A stretch of 64,000 nucleotides of DNA from Isoetes taiwanensis. Its lineage: Eukaryota; Streptophyta; Lycopodiopsida; Isoetales; Isoetaceae. Below the pieces are notes generated by a model. It saw nothing but the letters and a program-made list of their open reading frames with translations. It had not been told where the DNA came from and ran no database searches. Shown here piece after piece: positions 47,831 through 58,429 of this stretch. Made by a program: the position numbers and the translations under genes. Position 1 is the first letter of the stretch; each line of letters begins with the position of its first letter. The stretch spans positions 31,388,177 through 31,452,176 of the forward strand of contig JAJEKV010000001.1 in NCBI GenBank assembly GCA_021234155.1. Reading direction: 5' to 3'.

Positions 47831-48928
47831 TTTTTACTCTATGCGGATGATGTAGTTCTATTGGCAGAAACACCAGAAGGATTGCAAGAACACCTACATA
47901 ACCCAAGATAATGGTCTACGGCACAGTGAACAGACCAGAGTTTGTATATAAAGATGAAAAACTTGAGGTGGTAGATTGCTATAAATACTTGGGCTTAGAA
48001 TTCACCACAAATTACAGGTGGAACAAATGTGTAAAGAAACGAATCTCTGGAGGCAAAAAGGCATTATACGGGATGTTGCATAAATGCTATAAGGCTGAAC
48101 TGACAGATTGGGGGATGAAGAAAATGTTGTTCAAAACATTAGTGCAAACAGTACTTCTGTATGGAGGGCAGATTTGGGGACTCACATTATCGGCGGCACT
48201 TTGGAACCAGATAGAGCGGGTACAAAAAATCTTTCTGCAGGAAGAATTGGGAGTAAAGATACAAACCCCATATCCTATCATGTTAGCGGAAGCAGGTCTA
48301 TTACCCTTAGAAGTGGAGGCACTTATCCAGACCATTACATTTATTAATAGACTTCATGGACTAGATGACCATCGGTTCGCTAAGAACGCCATGGAGATCT
48401 CCAAGACATCAGGATGGTATAGGGATGTGCTAGTATGGGCAGAACGATGGGGGATAAGTGAGGAAAATTGGCCAGATACGGATATTGGGGTTAGGGATCT
48501 AGTCCAGACTACCGCATTAAGGAAGATATGGGCACAACCGGGTTCTAGGATGCTTGTATACATGGCGGATATTAATCCAATGATAGTTTACTCTGACCAA
48601 TCCTATCTTCGAGCAAGATTACCGCGGTACATGAAGCAAACCATTGCCAGATATCGGACAAGTTCCCATAGGTTGAAAATCGAAACAGGAAGATGGTTTA
48701 GGATCCCAAAGGAAGAACGAACTTGTCAATTATGTGATCAAGGGAAGATAGAAGATGAGCAACATATTTTCCTGAATTGCCCTGCTTACTTGGATATTAG
48801 ATGTACATATCATGTTTGCACAGATTGTTGTTGCTAAAAATAAAAGCAGTTTTGTAAACTTGCCGCTCCATGACCTCAAGGTCCTATGAGGGCGTGATTA
48901 ATAATAATAATTATTATTATTATTATAA
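47831..48928 (+). mobile_element. LINE group 3, copy 2, nested in Gypsy B
   Basis: The 5' truncation point falls just before the RT catalytic box ('LLYADDVVLL'). The 3' end has a small hairpin (GACCT-ca-AGGTC, about 48870-48881) and an AAT/ATT tail to 48928. The empty site is intact at 51745 in the window. The duplication is at most two bases (AA). Confidence 0.92.
47911..48837 (+). pseudogene. LINE group 3 RT C-terminal part, long open frame
   Basis: 308 open codons without stops: 'YKYLGLEFTTNYRW', 'LYGGQIWGLTLSA', 'EELGVKIQTPYPIMLAEAGL', 'RYRTSSHRLKIETGRW' and the knuckle 'CQLCDQGKIEDEQHIFLNC'. A small deletion after 'LQEHLHN' separates it from the catalytic YADD just upstream. The openness points to a recent insertion, yet 5' truncation makes it dead on arrival. 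Confidence 0.85.
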
Positions 48929-49068
48929 TAGAGATATTCATGAATTGGTCTTGTGGTGAGGCCAGTCTCCCGCGGATGCCACTTGGGAGACGGATGTGTT
49001 TGTGCAACGTTTTCCGCATTTGAAACTCTAGACCTTGAGGACAAGGTCCTGAGGGGAGGGGAGGAAAT

Positions 49069-49455
49069 TGTTATGGTCCAAGGGCAAGTCGCGCTTGCAA
49101 GCCTTGGAACAGGGAGTTGGCCTGGGGAGTGCCATTGGGTGGCCTGGTATGCTCCAGAGGTCAGTTACCGCCTAGGGTCAGCGTATGGGTTATTTTCAAA
49201 TGGCATTTGTTTCGTATGTAAAAGTGACATTTAAATAAATGTTAATGGGCCTCCATGAAAGGCACTTAACCATTGCCTGGGGGGCTGATATGGCATCACC
49301 TCATTGGATGAGGCGATTAAAAGGGAAATTGAACCCTGTGGCATCACGGATGTATCAGGTCAGCCGGATCTATGGGAAAAGGTTTGGATCTTATCAGGGA
49401 GAGCTCGGTTTGAGCTAAAATAAAGGACCACAGCCTTTATTCGGGCTAATCTTAG
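49069..49455 (+). repeat. Gypsy B 3' LTR, first plus-strand copy
   Basis: It begins TGTTATGGTCC directly after the polypurine tract, and its first 280 bp match 51887-52165. After about 49345 the two differ, so one of them is truncated. The right border here is the gag D fragment. Confidence 0.75.
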
Positions 49456-49517
49456 CCCTAGTTACCTTATATAAGGGATTGGGGGCGTCCTGGCAGAACA
49501 CAGTTTTGCTATTGGAA
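49456..49517 (-). mobile_element. gag D fragment at a chimeric junction
   Basis: About 60 bp nearly identical to 42754-42815 (part of gag D). It is wedged between the Gypsy B LTR and Gypsy B RT, with the microhomology 'gaacc' at its right border. Confidence 0.75.
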
Positions 49518-51886
49518 CCAAAGACTGCCTTTCGAACTCATCAAGGCCACTATGAGTTCTTTGTCATGTCGTTTGGTCTCACCAATGCGCCGGCGATGTT
49601 CATGAGATTGATGAACCGAGTATTCACTGATTATTTGAACAAATCAATTGAAGTATTCTTGGATGATATACTTGTATACTCGAACTCATTGAAAGAACAC
49701 TTTCAGCATCTAGAGCAAGTGCTTAAAGTGTTGCGAGCCAATAAGTTGTATGCCAAAATATCTAAATGTGATTTCCTCAAGCAAAGGGTTGCTTATTTGG
49801 GTCACATTTTGTCTGGGGAGGGAGTGTCTTCAGACCCTAGAAAAGTACGAACAGTACAAGAATGTATTCAACTTGAGAATGTTCATGAGTTGAGAGGTTT
49901 TCTTGGGTTGGCTACCTACTACCGAAAATTTATGCCTGAGGTTTCTAGGGTAGTAGCCCTGCTCACCGATCTTTTGAGAAAAGATCAAGAATATGTGTAA
50001 GGACAAGCACAACAAGAGGCCGGTACTGAAGGTACCGGACCTCAATGGGTCATTTGAGGTATACACGGATGCTTGTGGGCAAGCTCTGGGAGCTGTGCTT
50101 ATGCAACAAGGTCGTGTTATTGCATATGAAAGCCGTAAGCTTAATCAAGCAAAATGGAATTATGCTACATATGAGCAAGAACTACTAACTATAGTTCATG
50201 CACTGAAGACGTGGCGGCACTACTTGAGATGTGGTACCAGTAAAGAGCCGCGCAAGTTTGTGGTATTAACTGACCATAAGCCCTTGAGTTTTTTGCAAAG
50301 CCAAGCGGAGATTAGCCCTAGGCAAGCCAGGTGGCTTGACTTTTTGCATGAGTTCCATTTTAGTATTGAGCATACTCCTGGAAAGAATAATCCAGTTGCG
50401 GATGCCTTATCCAGGATTAAGCATTTGGATACTTTTATGGTAGGGTAGAGTGATCTCTTCCAGCATATCAAGAAGATAAGCAACAACCCAGTAGTCAAGA
50501 CTGGGGATTGGTGGAGTGAACAGGATCGGTTGTACTTTTATAAAACAAGGATTTATGTTCCATTGCATGCTAATCTTCGAGAAATGATATTGTATGACCA
50601 TCATGAAACCCTACAAGATGGGCATGGGGGTGAGTGGAAGACCTATGAGTCAGTCAAGCGCCATTACTATTGGCCAGACATGAAGGAACAAGTCCAAAAC
50701 TTGGTTTCACATTGTTTGACATATCAAGCTATTAAAGCTGACCATGGTCGTACCCCAGGACTACTGCAACCTATACCTATACCATTGCAAAGATGGGAGT
50801 GTATATGGACTTTATAATCGTTTTGCCTAGATTCATAAGGCAAAACACTCAGGTGTGGGTAATTGTTGATTATCTAACTAAGTACGCCAAATTTGTGGCC
50901 TTAAAAGGAAGATGCTACTGGTCTAGATGTAGCAACTGCATATATGAGATATGTTTTCCCTATTTTTGGTTTGCCTTTATCTATTATAAGTGATAGGGGT
51001 ACCAAGTTTACGGGTCACTTTTGGAAGGACCTTATGAAAGGTCGTAAGGCATGATTAAGAATGAGCAATGGTAACCACCCACAAATGGATGGCCAAACTG
51101 AGAGAATCAACATGATCCTGGAGGATATGTTGAGAAGTTTTGTTCATGAACGCCAAACTCGTTGGGAGGAGTATTTGCCTTACCTAGAGTTTGCATATAA
51201 CAACATCCATCACACGAGGATTAAGATGACTTCTATTGTTGCTATGATGGGGCAAAATCCCATAACTTATGTCGGTATGTATACGTATCTAAAGACGGAT
51301 TCCGCCGTGAATATGTTGGATGACATGAATGCAATTTTACTTCAATGTCGACAAAACTTGCGAAGAGCGCAAGATTGTGCTCAAATTTATGCTAATAAGC
51401 ATAGACGTGAGGTTACCTATGAGGAAAGTGACTATGTGTTCTTAAGGATTGTGTATCCTTCATCATTACGAATCAACACCCTTAAACCGTTGGTTAAAGG
51501 GCGAGTACCTAAGTTAACCCTGAGATATGTTGGACCTTTTAAGATTGTTAAAAGATTGGATACCATAGCATATGAGTTGGCATTACCACAGGATATTAGG
51601 ATCCATCCTGTATTTCATGTAAGCCAGCTTAAGCGAGCTATACTAGATACGGACAATGTTGTTAGTCCTGAGGGTATACCGCTAGTGTTGAACTCCGCTG
51701 TAACACCCGGATGGATTTTAGATACTCGTGTTCGGCAGTTGCACAATAGAGATATTCATGAATTGGTCTTGTGGTGAGGCCAGTCTCCCACGGATGCCAC
51801 TTAGGAGACGGATGAGTTTGTGCAATGTTTTCCTCATTTGAAACTCTAGACCTTGAGGACAAGGTCCTGAGGGGAGGGGAGGAAAT
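49516..51886 (+). pseudogene. Gypsy B RT, RNase H and integrase (plus copy)
   Basis: It starts mid-RT ('[13 protein letters not shown]'), with catalytic '[13 protein letters not shown]'. A stop and a deletion of about 45 bp near 49998-50022 precede RNase H ('FEVYTDACGQALGAVLMQQG', 'GKNNPVADALSR'). Integrase has H2C2 with an altered Cys ('SHCLTYQAIKADHG') and core remnants. Its C-terminus is 238 open codons at 51061-51777, including catalytic Glu ('DGQTERINM') and 'HPVFHVSQLKRAILDT'. A chromodomain-like tail with stops follows. Truncated at the 5' side, it lacks gag and protease. Confidence 0.85.
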
Positions 51887-52165
51887 TGTTACGGTCCAAG
51901 GGCAAGTCGCGCTTGCAAGCCTTGGAACAGGGAGTTGGCCTGGGGAGTGCCATTGGGTGGCATGGGAATGCTCCAGAAGTCAGTTACCGCCTAGGGGCGG
52001 CGTATGGGTTATTTTCAAATGGCATTTGTTTCGTATGTAAAAGTGACATTTAAATAAATGTTAATGGGCCTCCATAAAAAGCACTTAACCATTGCCTGTG
52101 GGGCTGATATGGCATCACCTTATTGGATGAGGCGATTAAAAGGGCAATTGAACCCTTGCATCACG
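51887..52165 (+). repeat. Gypsy B 3' LTR, second plus-strand copy
   Basis: It starts TGTTACGGTCC immediately after the polypurine tract 'gaggggaggggaggaaat'. It is similar to 49069-49345 up to about 52165; the true right end is uncertain. Confidence 0.75.
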
Positions 52166-52400
52166 CTTTCTCTTTCTCTTGCTCCTTATAGCTGTTCCCC
52201 TGAGCACCACCATACCAACACAACTTCCAATCTATGGACATGACTCTAGGGCACATCACCTTGTGATATATGTAGAGCACGTGAATAATTTTGCATTGGA
52301 GGGTTGCATATTCTAACAGTCAGAGAAAAGATGAAAATAATTGGAATTATCTTGGTAAAAAACACATCCTTCAACTTTTACCCCTCAAGAAATCCGCACC
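52166..52400. other. spacer between Gypsy B LTR and inverted duplication
   Basis: A pyrimidine-rich start ('ctttctctttctcttgctcc'), possibly the LTR continuation. No gene. Confidence 0.4.
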
Positions 52401-53439
52401 TTCTTGTGCTTAATAACAATCCAAAATGGTACTAAGTCTAGGAAATCAAAATGCAAATAAAGAAAAAGGGATAATCAACAAACGAGTGAGGGCTATACCA
52501 TCAAAAAGATTTCTGCAAAACCTCTCTGACATTCAAACAAAACCACAAAGCTAAGAGCTCAGAACAGGGACAAAGCCTAGAAAAGGACTGGTGCCTTACA
52601 ACAGAAGTGTGTTGTCCCAAACACTTAATGCTTGAATTGAAAGGAACAATTTCGAGTGTACATATCTATTATTATCATAATCTTCATCGATTTCTATGAA
52701 ATACATTCAAAATTGCCATGGACCAGCAATTAATCCTAGTATGGATTGTTTTAGAAGAATGTAGAGAAAGGACAACATATCATATCATATCTCATTTTAA
52801 TACCTGCTTGAAATAAGTTATAGCTTTTGTCATAGTTCTGTATGGCAGCAACATCCATTTTTTCCCTTTTTCTTTCCTACAGGGTACTAATGTAAAATGT
52901 ATGGCACTTCGACATAAACATTATCTATTCTCTTAAGGTCTAACATGAGTTTTATTGCTAATTCTTCAGATCCATATATCAATTACTTGCATCGCTCATG
53001 CCATGGATCTTATCTACTTAACAACATTCTGGACAGTCCTATCCATCTTGTCTATAAGCTTATAAATGTGACAGACCAAAAAATAGTTGGAAAGAAATGT
53101 TTGCCACTGAATAGTTCACAACGTAATATAAACCTCTAGTGAAGAGAAAGGGCCAAAATTGATAAAAGGATAATCAAAGAACACATCCAGCAAGATCAAG
53201 GAACATAATTGGGGCCAAATTTCCAATACCAAGATGCTTATTTTTATAGATGGGTAGAACACATAACAACACTCACAATTAAATATTAAGATAAAACCCA
53301 TACGATTGAGAGCATTACCTTGAAGAAAACAATATCCTTCAAAATAGTAGCTAACGTTGGAATGGATCTATTTATATGCAGCATGGCTGCACATGGATCT
53401 AATAAACAAATGGAGGAAGACTAGCATAAAAGCAGAAAT

Positions 53440-54000
53440 GATGAGAAGGAAGGAAGGAAGGAAAATACAGATGCTACTATACAATGTGTCCCTACTACTG
53501 GGATGAAAAAACCCCCCATGTGGGATGAAAAACCCTAGTAGTAAGGCTCTCGGATCCCCTGCCCTATAAAAGATACTCTGAGGGTGGAGACTTGCAAAAT
53601 GTAGCCGCGAGACATGCAACCATTGGCAATGCCAGCAAGTGATGTCGCAGTGTCTCACTGCATCTAAGATCAGCATGTGCTGCTTGGATGTGCATATATG
53701 TCGGACACTCCTGCAAAACATGGTGCTCATCCTCTACTGTTTGCATGCAGCAACACTGGCATATTCTCTCATGTTGAGGGATTCTCTGCCCTCCATCCAT
53801 AGTCCAGTGGCCTGTTTCAATTCTAAGTTGATGGGGCCTCGTCCTCACGGAGGCAATAGCGCTCCATTTCTTCCTAGATATATGTGCTTTCAAGTACTGG
53901 TGTGCGCCATGTTCCTTAACTTGTGTGCAGCAAGAGTGGCTGCATCCTACAAAGTGGTAGTAAAGTGCTCATTCAGGTGCGCATCCTGTCACTTGGCATC
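53440..54000 (-). mobile_element. LINE group 2, 3' end (inverted copy)
   Basis: Counterpart of 3690-4249. The frame at 53893-53564 is open with the same knuckle. The tail here has about four TTCC units (53449-53463, read GGAA on the plus strand) against about two in the left copy, so the tail length changed after duplication. Confidence 0.75.
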
Positions 54001-54384
54001 CTATCCTTTCGCTCACATATAGTTTGATAGAAATGATCTCTCATCATGGTCATTTCCTATTTTGTACTTATTTTCCATAATTAATGATTAAAAAGCTTTA
54101 TTTCCTCCCAAAAAGGAGGGAGGAGGAGGGGGTCTAAAGAATAGAGGGTACTTTTAGAGAGATTTTTAGAGGGCACTTTTCTTAGGTGTGAATGTATTTA
54201 TAACGATGGGTTGTTAATTAAAGAACTTTCTCGTTCAATTTTCACTTGTAAAATGGGGTTTATGAACACCTTAGAAGGTTTCTTTTGATTCTATCTTCAA
54301 AGTTAGTTTACTCTAACAACTAGATCTAATCTGTTAACTAGGCTAAAGAACAAGTGGCAGGGTCACCATAGTCGAGGAAGTTGA

Positions 54385-55215
54385 TGGAGATTTATATGGC
54401 AGGGGAGAAGCCCTTCAAATCGAAACACGATATCGCGTATGAGAAGAAGAAGAAGGCAGCATATAAGGAATACTTGTAGTGATGGATAGCTCATATTTCA
54501 TGGTATTCTAAGCAAATTGTTCCCAAATCCATTAAAGGTGGGAAGGTCCAGATTGAACCTCAAGGAGCCACCTCCTCGACTTGAATTGCCAAAGAGAGTT
54601 CGAAACGACCCCATCTCGAAGCAGAGCCACGCTTTTTGAGAGATTCAGCATTTTTAGTAGTGCACAAACCTCTTGATTCAAAGAGCGCCCTTTGAGAGGT
54701 TGGTTTGGGAGATGATTCGGCACGAGACCGATCTAAGGATGTCCCCGACGATGCTGCGATGCTGCCAAGAAGCATCTGAAGTCGAGATGACTCAACTTTT
54801 GAAGAACCAAACTTGTGCACCATTCATGCCAAATGAGTGAATTTCAAACTCATCTTAAAAGTAACCTCCCCCACACACGCCATTTCAAACTCATCTTAAA
54901 AGTACCTCCCAAAGAGCAAGAATCGAACCCAAAGGGATGAACCCTCCTAACCCCCTCCCCAATGCCAACCACTAAGGGCGAGCATCATTTATATTTGAAT
55001 TATGATTCTTAGTCATATTTAGGTCCTAAGAATGTTAGAGAATATTAATGTCCAAGATCTTTTAAGTTTAGTCGCAAGACCTTAATTTTCTTTTAAGTTT
55101 ATTTAGGTCCTAAGAATGTTAGAGAATATTAATGTCCAAGATCTTTTAAGTTTAGTCGCAAGACCTTAATTTTCTATTTTGTGTTCTCACACTTATCTTG
55201 CCGAGCCTCTTCTTG
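54385..55215. mobile_element. insertion unique to the right arm
   Basis: About 830 bp absent from the left arm (the join there is at about 3296, 'tgtgta|tcgacttcc'). It contains two tandem copies of a unit of about 80 bp ('gtttatttaggtcctaagaa' to 'gaccttaattttct', near 55015-55178) and a duplicated word 'tttcaaactcatcttaaaag'. No terminal repeats are recognised. It could equally be a deletion from the left arm. Confidence 0.5.
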
Positions 55216-55493
55216 TCTACACAATGGTAGTATAATTAAACCTTTTCTTAGCAAGCCAACTAGTTATAGGGGCTTAGAAATTGTTGTTACATGTTGGTAT
55301 GACACACCAACACATGCTACAGATGCACCATCATCAAGTGTCTTCTGCCATACCTTTGATATCATAGATAATTGTCCAAGAATTTATTCTACCAAGGTAT
55401 ACCCATAAACATATAGTAGATAAGTACCTTTCTCAGCTCTTAGTCACGTGCCAGATACTAATAGGGTCACTGCGGTAGAGAAGGCATGAATAT

Positions 55494-57004
55494 TGTGACA
55501 CTCCCAGAATTTATACGATGCTCTCGTCGTACAAATACGGGAATTCCCCTCCCATGGCGACTACATCACCATGGTAAGGCCCTTCATCATACTCGGACCA
55601 CTTGGGATGGCCAAGTGTACAAGCGAGGAATACAGAGGTGTCATTCGTCCTACGTCCTCTATGGAAAATCCTATACAGCGGAAGCATACATATACGTTAG
55701 CATACAACAATCATGCTAAAATAATATACCACCACGAAGGGTGGCCCATCCATCATCATCAGCGAAAAGACAATACAACCATAATAACATAAGCTAAACA
55801 CCATGACAAGGCGCTACCCCAAGCTCAGACTTCAAGGGGTCAACTGACGGCCATGCCTCAAGATAACAGCAGACGGAAGTATAACATGGCGTTGGCTGGC
55901 ATAAGACAATGGCTAGGGTAGTCCACTCCATCCGCCCCTCCTGTGCACACTTTGCAGATAGGCTGAATCATGCTATGACGTGCTTGTAGCCCTCCAGAGA
56001 TGCAATCCCGAGGAATCACCCTATGGGACTACTCCGGATTACATCTCCCCAGTCCAATGAGGCAAGTCAGAGGAGCTTCTCCTCCCAGATCACAACGGTT
56101 CCCTGGGTGTGCTAGAGGATACCGGCCACACTTGCAGCACCCGTATCCGTACCCGACTTACCCCCCTAAATCTACACAAAGTCGAGGACGTCCATAACGG
56201 CCATATCCAACGACCCAGGAGGTGTCAGACCCATACCCGGCCCGCACACAGTGACCGACTATAGGCCTAGCCCACTGTAGGAGCCCCAGTAGCCATGCTC
56301 AGCAAGGCTCCACCCCCGATTCCCCAGTTGTGTCCATTGTTTGGTCTGAACCACATCATAGCATCCTCATCCAGGTTGGCTCTTGTGCACAGGCCGCATT
56401 TACTGTGTATTAAGGGGTCTAGCTAGAAACATCTCTATTGCTAAGAGGCTTTCAGGTCTCTACCCTTCCCTTAATCCCAATACACGGAGGGAGCAGAAAG
56501 AAAGCATATAAACACCATCTAAGTATCCATCATCATCCAAAACAACATACGAAAGAGAATTTAATCATTCCATTTATTCAAAGAAGTGTTAGCAGAGATA
56601 GAAGCTATGTAGGGACTAACCAGTCTGCCATTATCACTGAAGGTCTCCATACTTTGGGTCTGTTGGCAAGAACTGGCAAAAACTAGTAGTTGCTCCTCTC
56701 CTCTTCCCAATTCGAATTTGGGGTAAAAATGGGGGTAGGACCCCTATTTCTCCATCCAAATTGGTAAGTCCCCCTTGGCCAATCGAGTTAGGCCAGGTGG
56801 CACTCCCGTATTGGTGACATTTAACTAATTATATCTTAATTAGTATAATTAGGTTAATTATCCACTAATTTTATTAGCATAGCTAATAAAATCCATTTTA
56901 AGTGAACATAAGTTATCCCCTATTGACCCTTAAAGGTTTAATTGAATACTGGTGACATGTCATGATATGCATACATATACCGTATAAATACCTGGAACGT
57001 CACA
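55494..57004 (-). mobile_element. LTR of 1.5 kb with adjoining polypurine tract
   Basis: Minus orientation. It starts TGTGACGTTCC at 57004 and ends GTGTCACA at 55494, giving inverted TGTGAC/GTCACA ends. A polypurine tract (57005-57026, read as runs of G and A on the minus strand) touches its start, with 'gaggacaac' further out, as at the 3' LTR of Gypsy elements. No internal coding region follows, so it is a 3' LTR on a truncated element. No flanking duplication is seen. Short frames inside are not genes. Confidence 0.7.
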
Positions 57005-57026
57005 TTCTCCCCCCTCCCCCCTTGGA

Positions 57027-57563
57027 TTAGTGTTGTCCTCAGCATTGGAGTTAGTGGAGATTGAATGTACAAAAGATACTCTTAGTTATTGAAGTCAACA
57101 GAAGATTACATATACTGGTCATAGGACAGAAGTCCTTTAACAAACACAGAAAAAATGACAATAATATTTAAGAGTGTACTCATAACACAAAATTTCAAAT
57201 ACAAGAGTTGGCCTCCAGGCCGAGGCCTAGCCCGTCTGCAGTATGTCAGTACGACCTACTGACCTGCAGAAGTAAAATACATCAGTATTGAAGGGACCAC
57301 CCCCTTAAAGTAAATAAAAAATATTCTGCCTTTAACCTTAGCTTCAAGTTCTTGGTAGACAAGCAACATGTTATTCCGGAATACATATTAGCTTTCTCGT
57401 ATCGCAAAAGTGTATTCCGGAATACTTTTTTGCTTTCTCAGCAACACAAAAGTGTATTATGGAATACTTTCTTTTTCACCTTTTTTGTTTTATTTTCCAG
57501 AATTTTGCATTGCATATTCTGGAAAAAATATATTATTTTTTTGTCTACTTGGTTTTAATTCAG
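57027..57563. other. no recognisable gene; intron-like end
   Basis: AT-rich. From about 57400, T-rich sequence with three near-repeats of 'ttccggaatac' leads to an acceptor 'ttttaattcag' at 57563. Confidence 0.4.
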
Positions 57564-58429
57564 CAAAAGAATGTCATAACATGTTTGATAGAACAATTGA
57601 AGATCTGGGACAAATGTAGAGAGCTCTATCCTCTTGCAGCTTCTGATGAGCGGATTGTCGAATACGCTCCAAATTTTGAGGGCCGAATAGGTTTTCTTGT
57701 TAAGTTCATGTTTTAGCTGTTCTGACACAATCGCATATTTTTTCTCTTCTTTCAAAGCAAAAAAATAAATAAAGACCTTCCAGAGGGCTTCATGCACCTC
57801 ATCATGATAGCGAGAAGAAAGGACATTAGCGAAAAGAAGGATCGTAGTCGTCTGACTACGAGAAGTTTAGCATGTTTGATCAAAACAATTTATTTTCGAT
57901 CATTCATGGCGACTACACGAAACTGCTGGGGATGGTTAAGCCTTAGGATTTTACTTTGGTTATAGCAGATCTACCCTACAGCTTCAAAATAAAAGACAGC
58001 CACTACGATGACCAACCTTTTAAAAATTCTGAATTCAATGCGTTCATTGACAGCGTAAAACAGATCACAATAGCTAAGCATTGTTGTGTTCTACTCGTGC
58101 AAGCTGGGTTTATAGAAGCCAACTTCAACAACCACTTTGGTTCTGCACAAGTAGGTTATGAAAACTTGGTCTGGTAAGGTTCTTATTCTAGAATACTTCT
58201 TTTAACTTTTGGTTCCTGTTTCTAATATGTGGTTGAAGTTACCTGCGTGTTGAACTTTCTATTTTCATTTTCTATTCTGGAATAGGAATTATTCATTCTT
58301 ATTGTTTCCATGTTTAGTTTTTGTAACTAACTGTAATTCCCCTTTTTTGGGTTGCCCCTAGGGGGGCAAACCCTCGTTTATGTGGGTATGTGGGCATATT
58401 CAAGTATATGCTGGCATATACCTAGCATA

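Larger units (their letters stand above)
47633..49068 (+). pseudogene. Gypsy B integrase tail (plus strand), split by a LINE
   Basis: Two pieces, 47633-47830 and 48929-49068, join into the same integrase C-terminus seen unbroken at 51545-51886 ('HPVFHVSQLKRAILDTDNVV' type codons). The LINE lies precisely between 'gttgcacaa' and 'tagagatattc'. The polypurine tract (gaggggaggggaggaaat) precedes the LTR. Confidence 0.88.
52401..55366. repeat. right arm of the long inverted duplication
   Basis: The reverse complement of 3158-5290, interrupted by about 830 bp of unrelated sequence (about 54385-55215). Both outer limits are sharp. The LINE group 2 end is included, in minus orientation. Confidence 0.85.

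Noticed and set aside
55494-56700. Separate small genes at 55.5-56.7 kb
   Set aside because: Frames such as 55486-55719 and 56438-56686 fall inside the 1.5-kb LTR and have no supporting motif.
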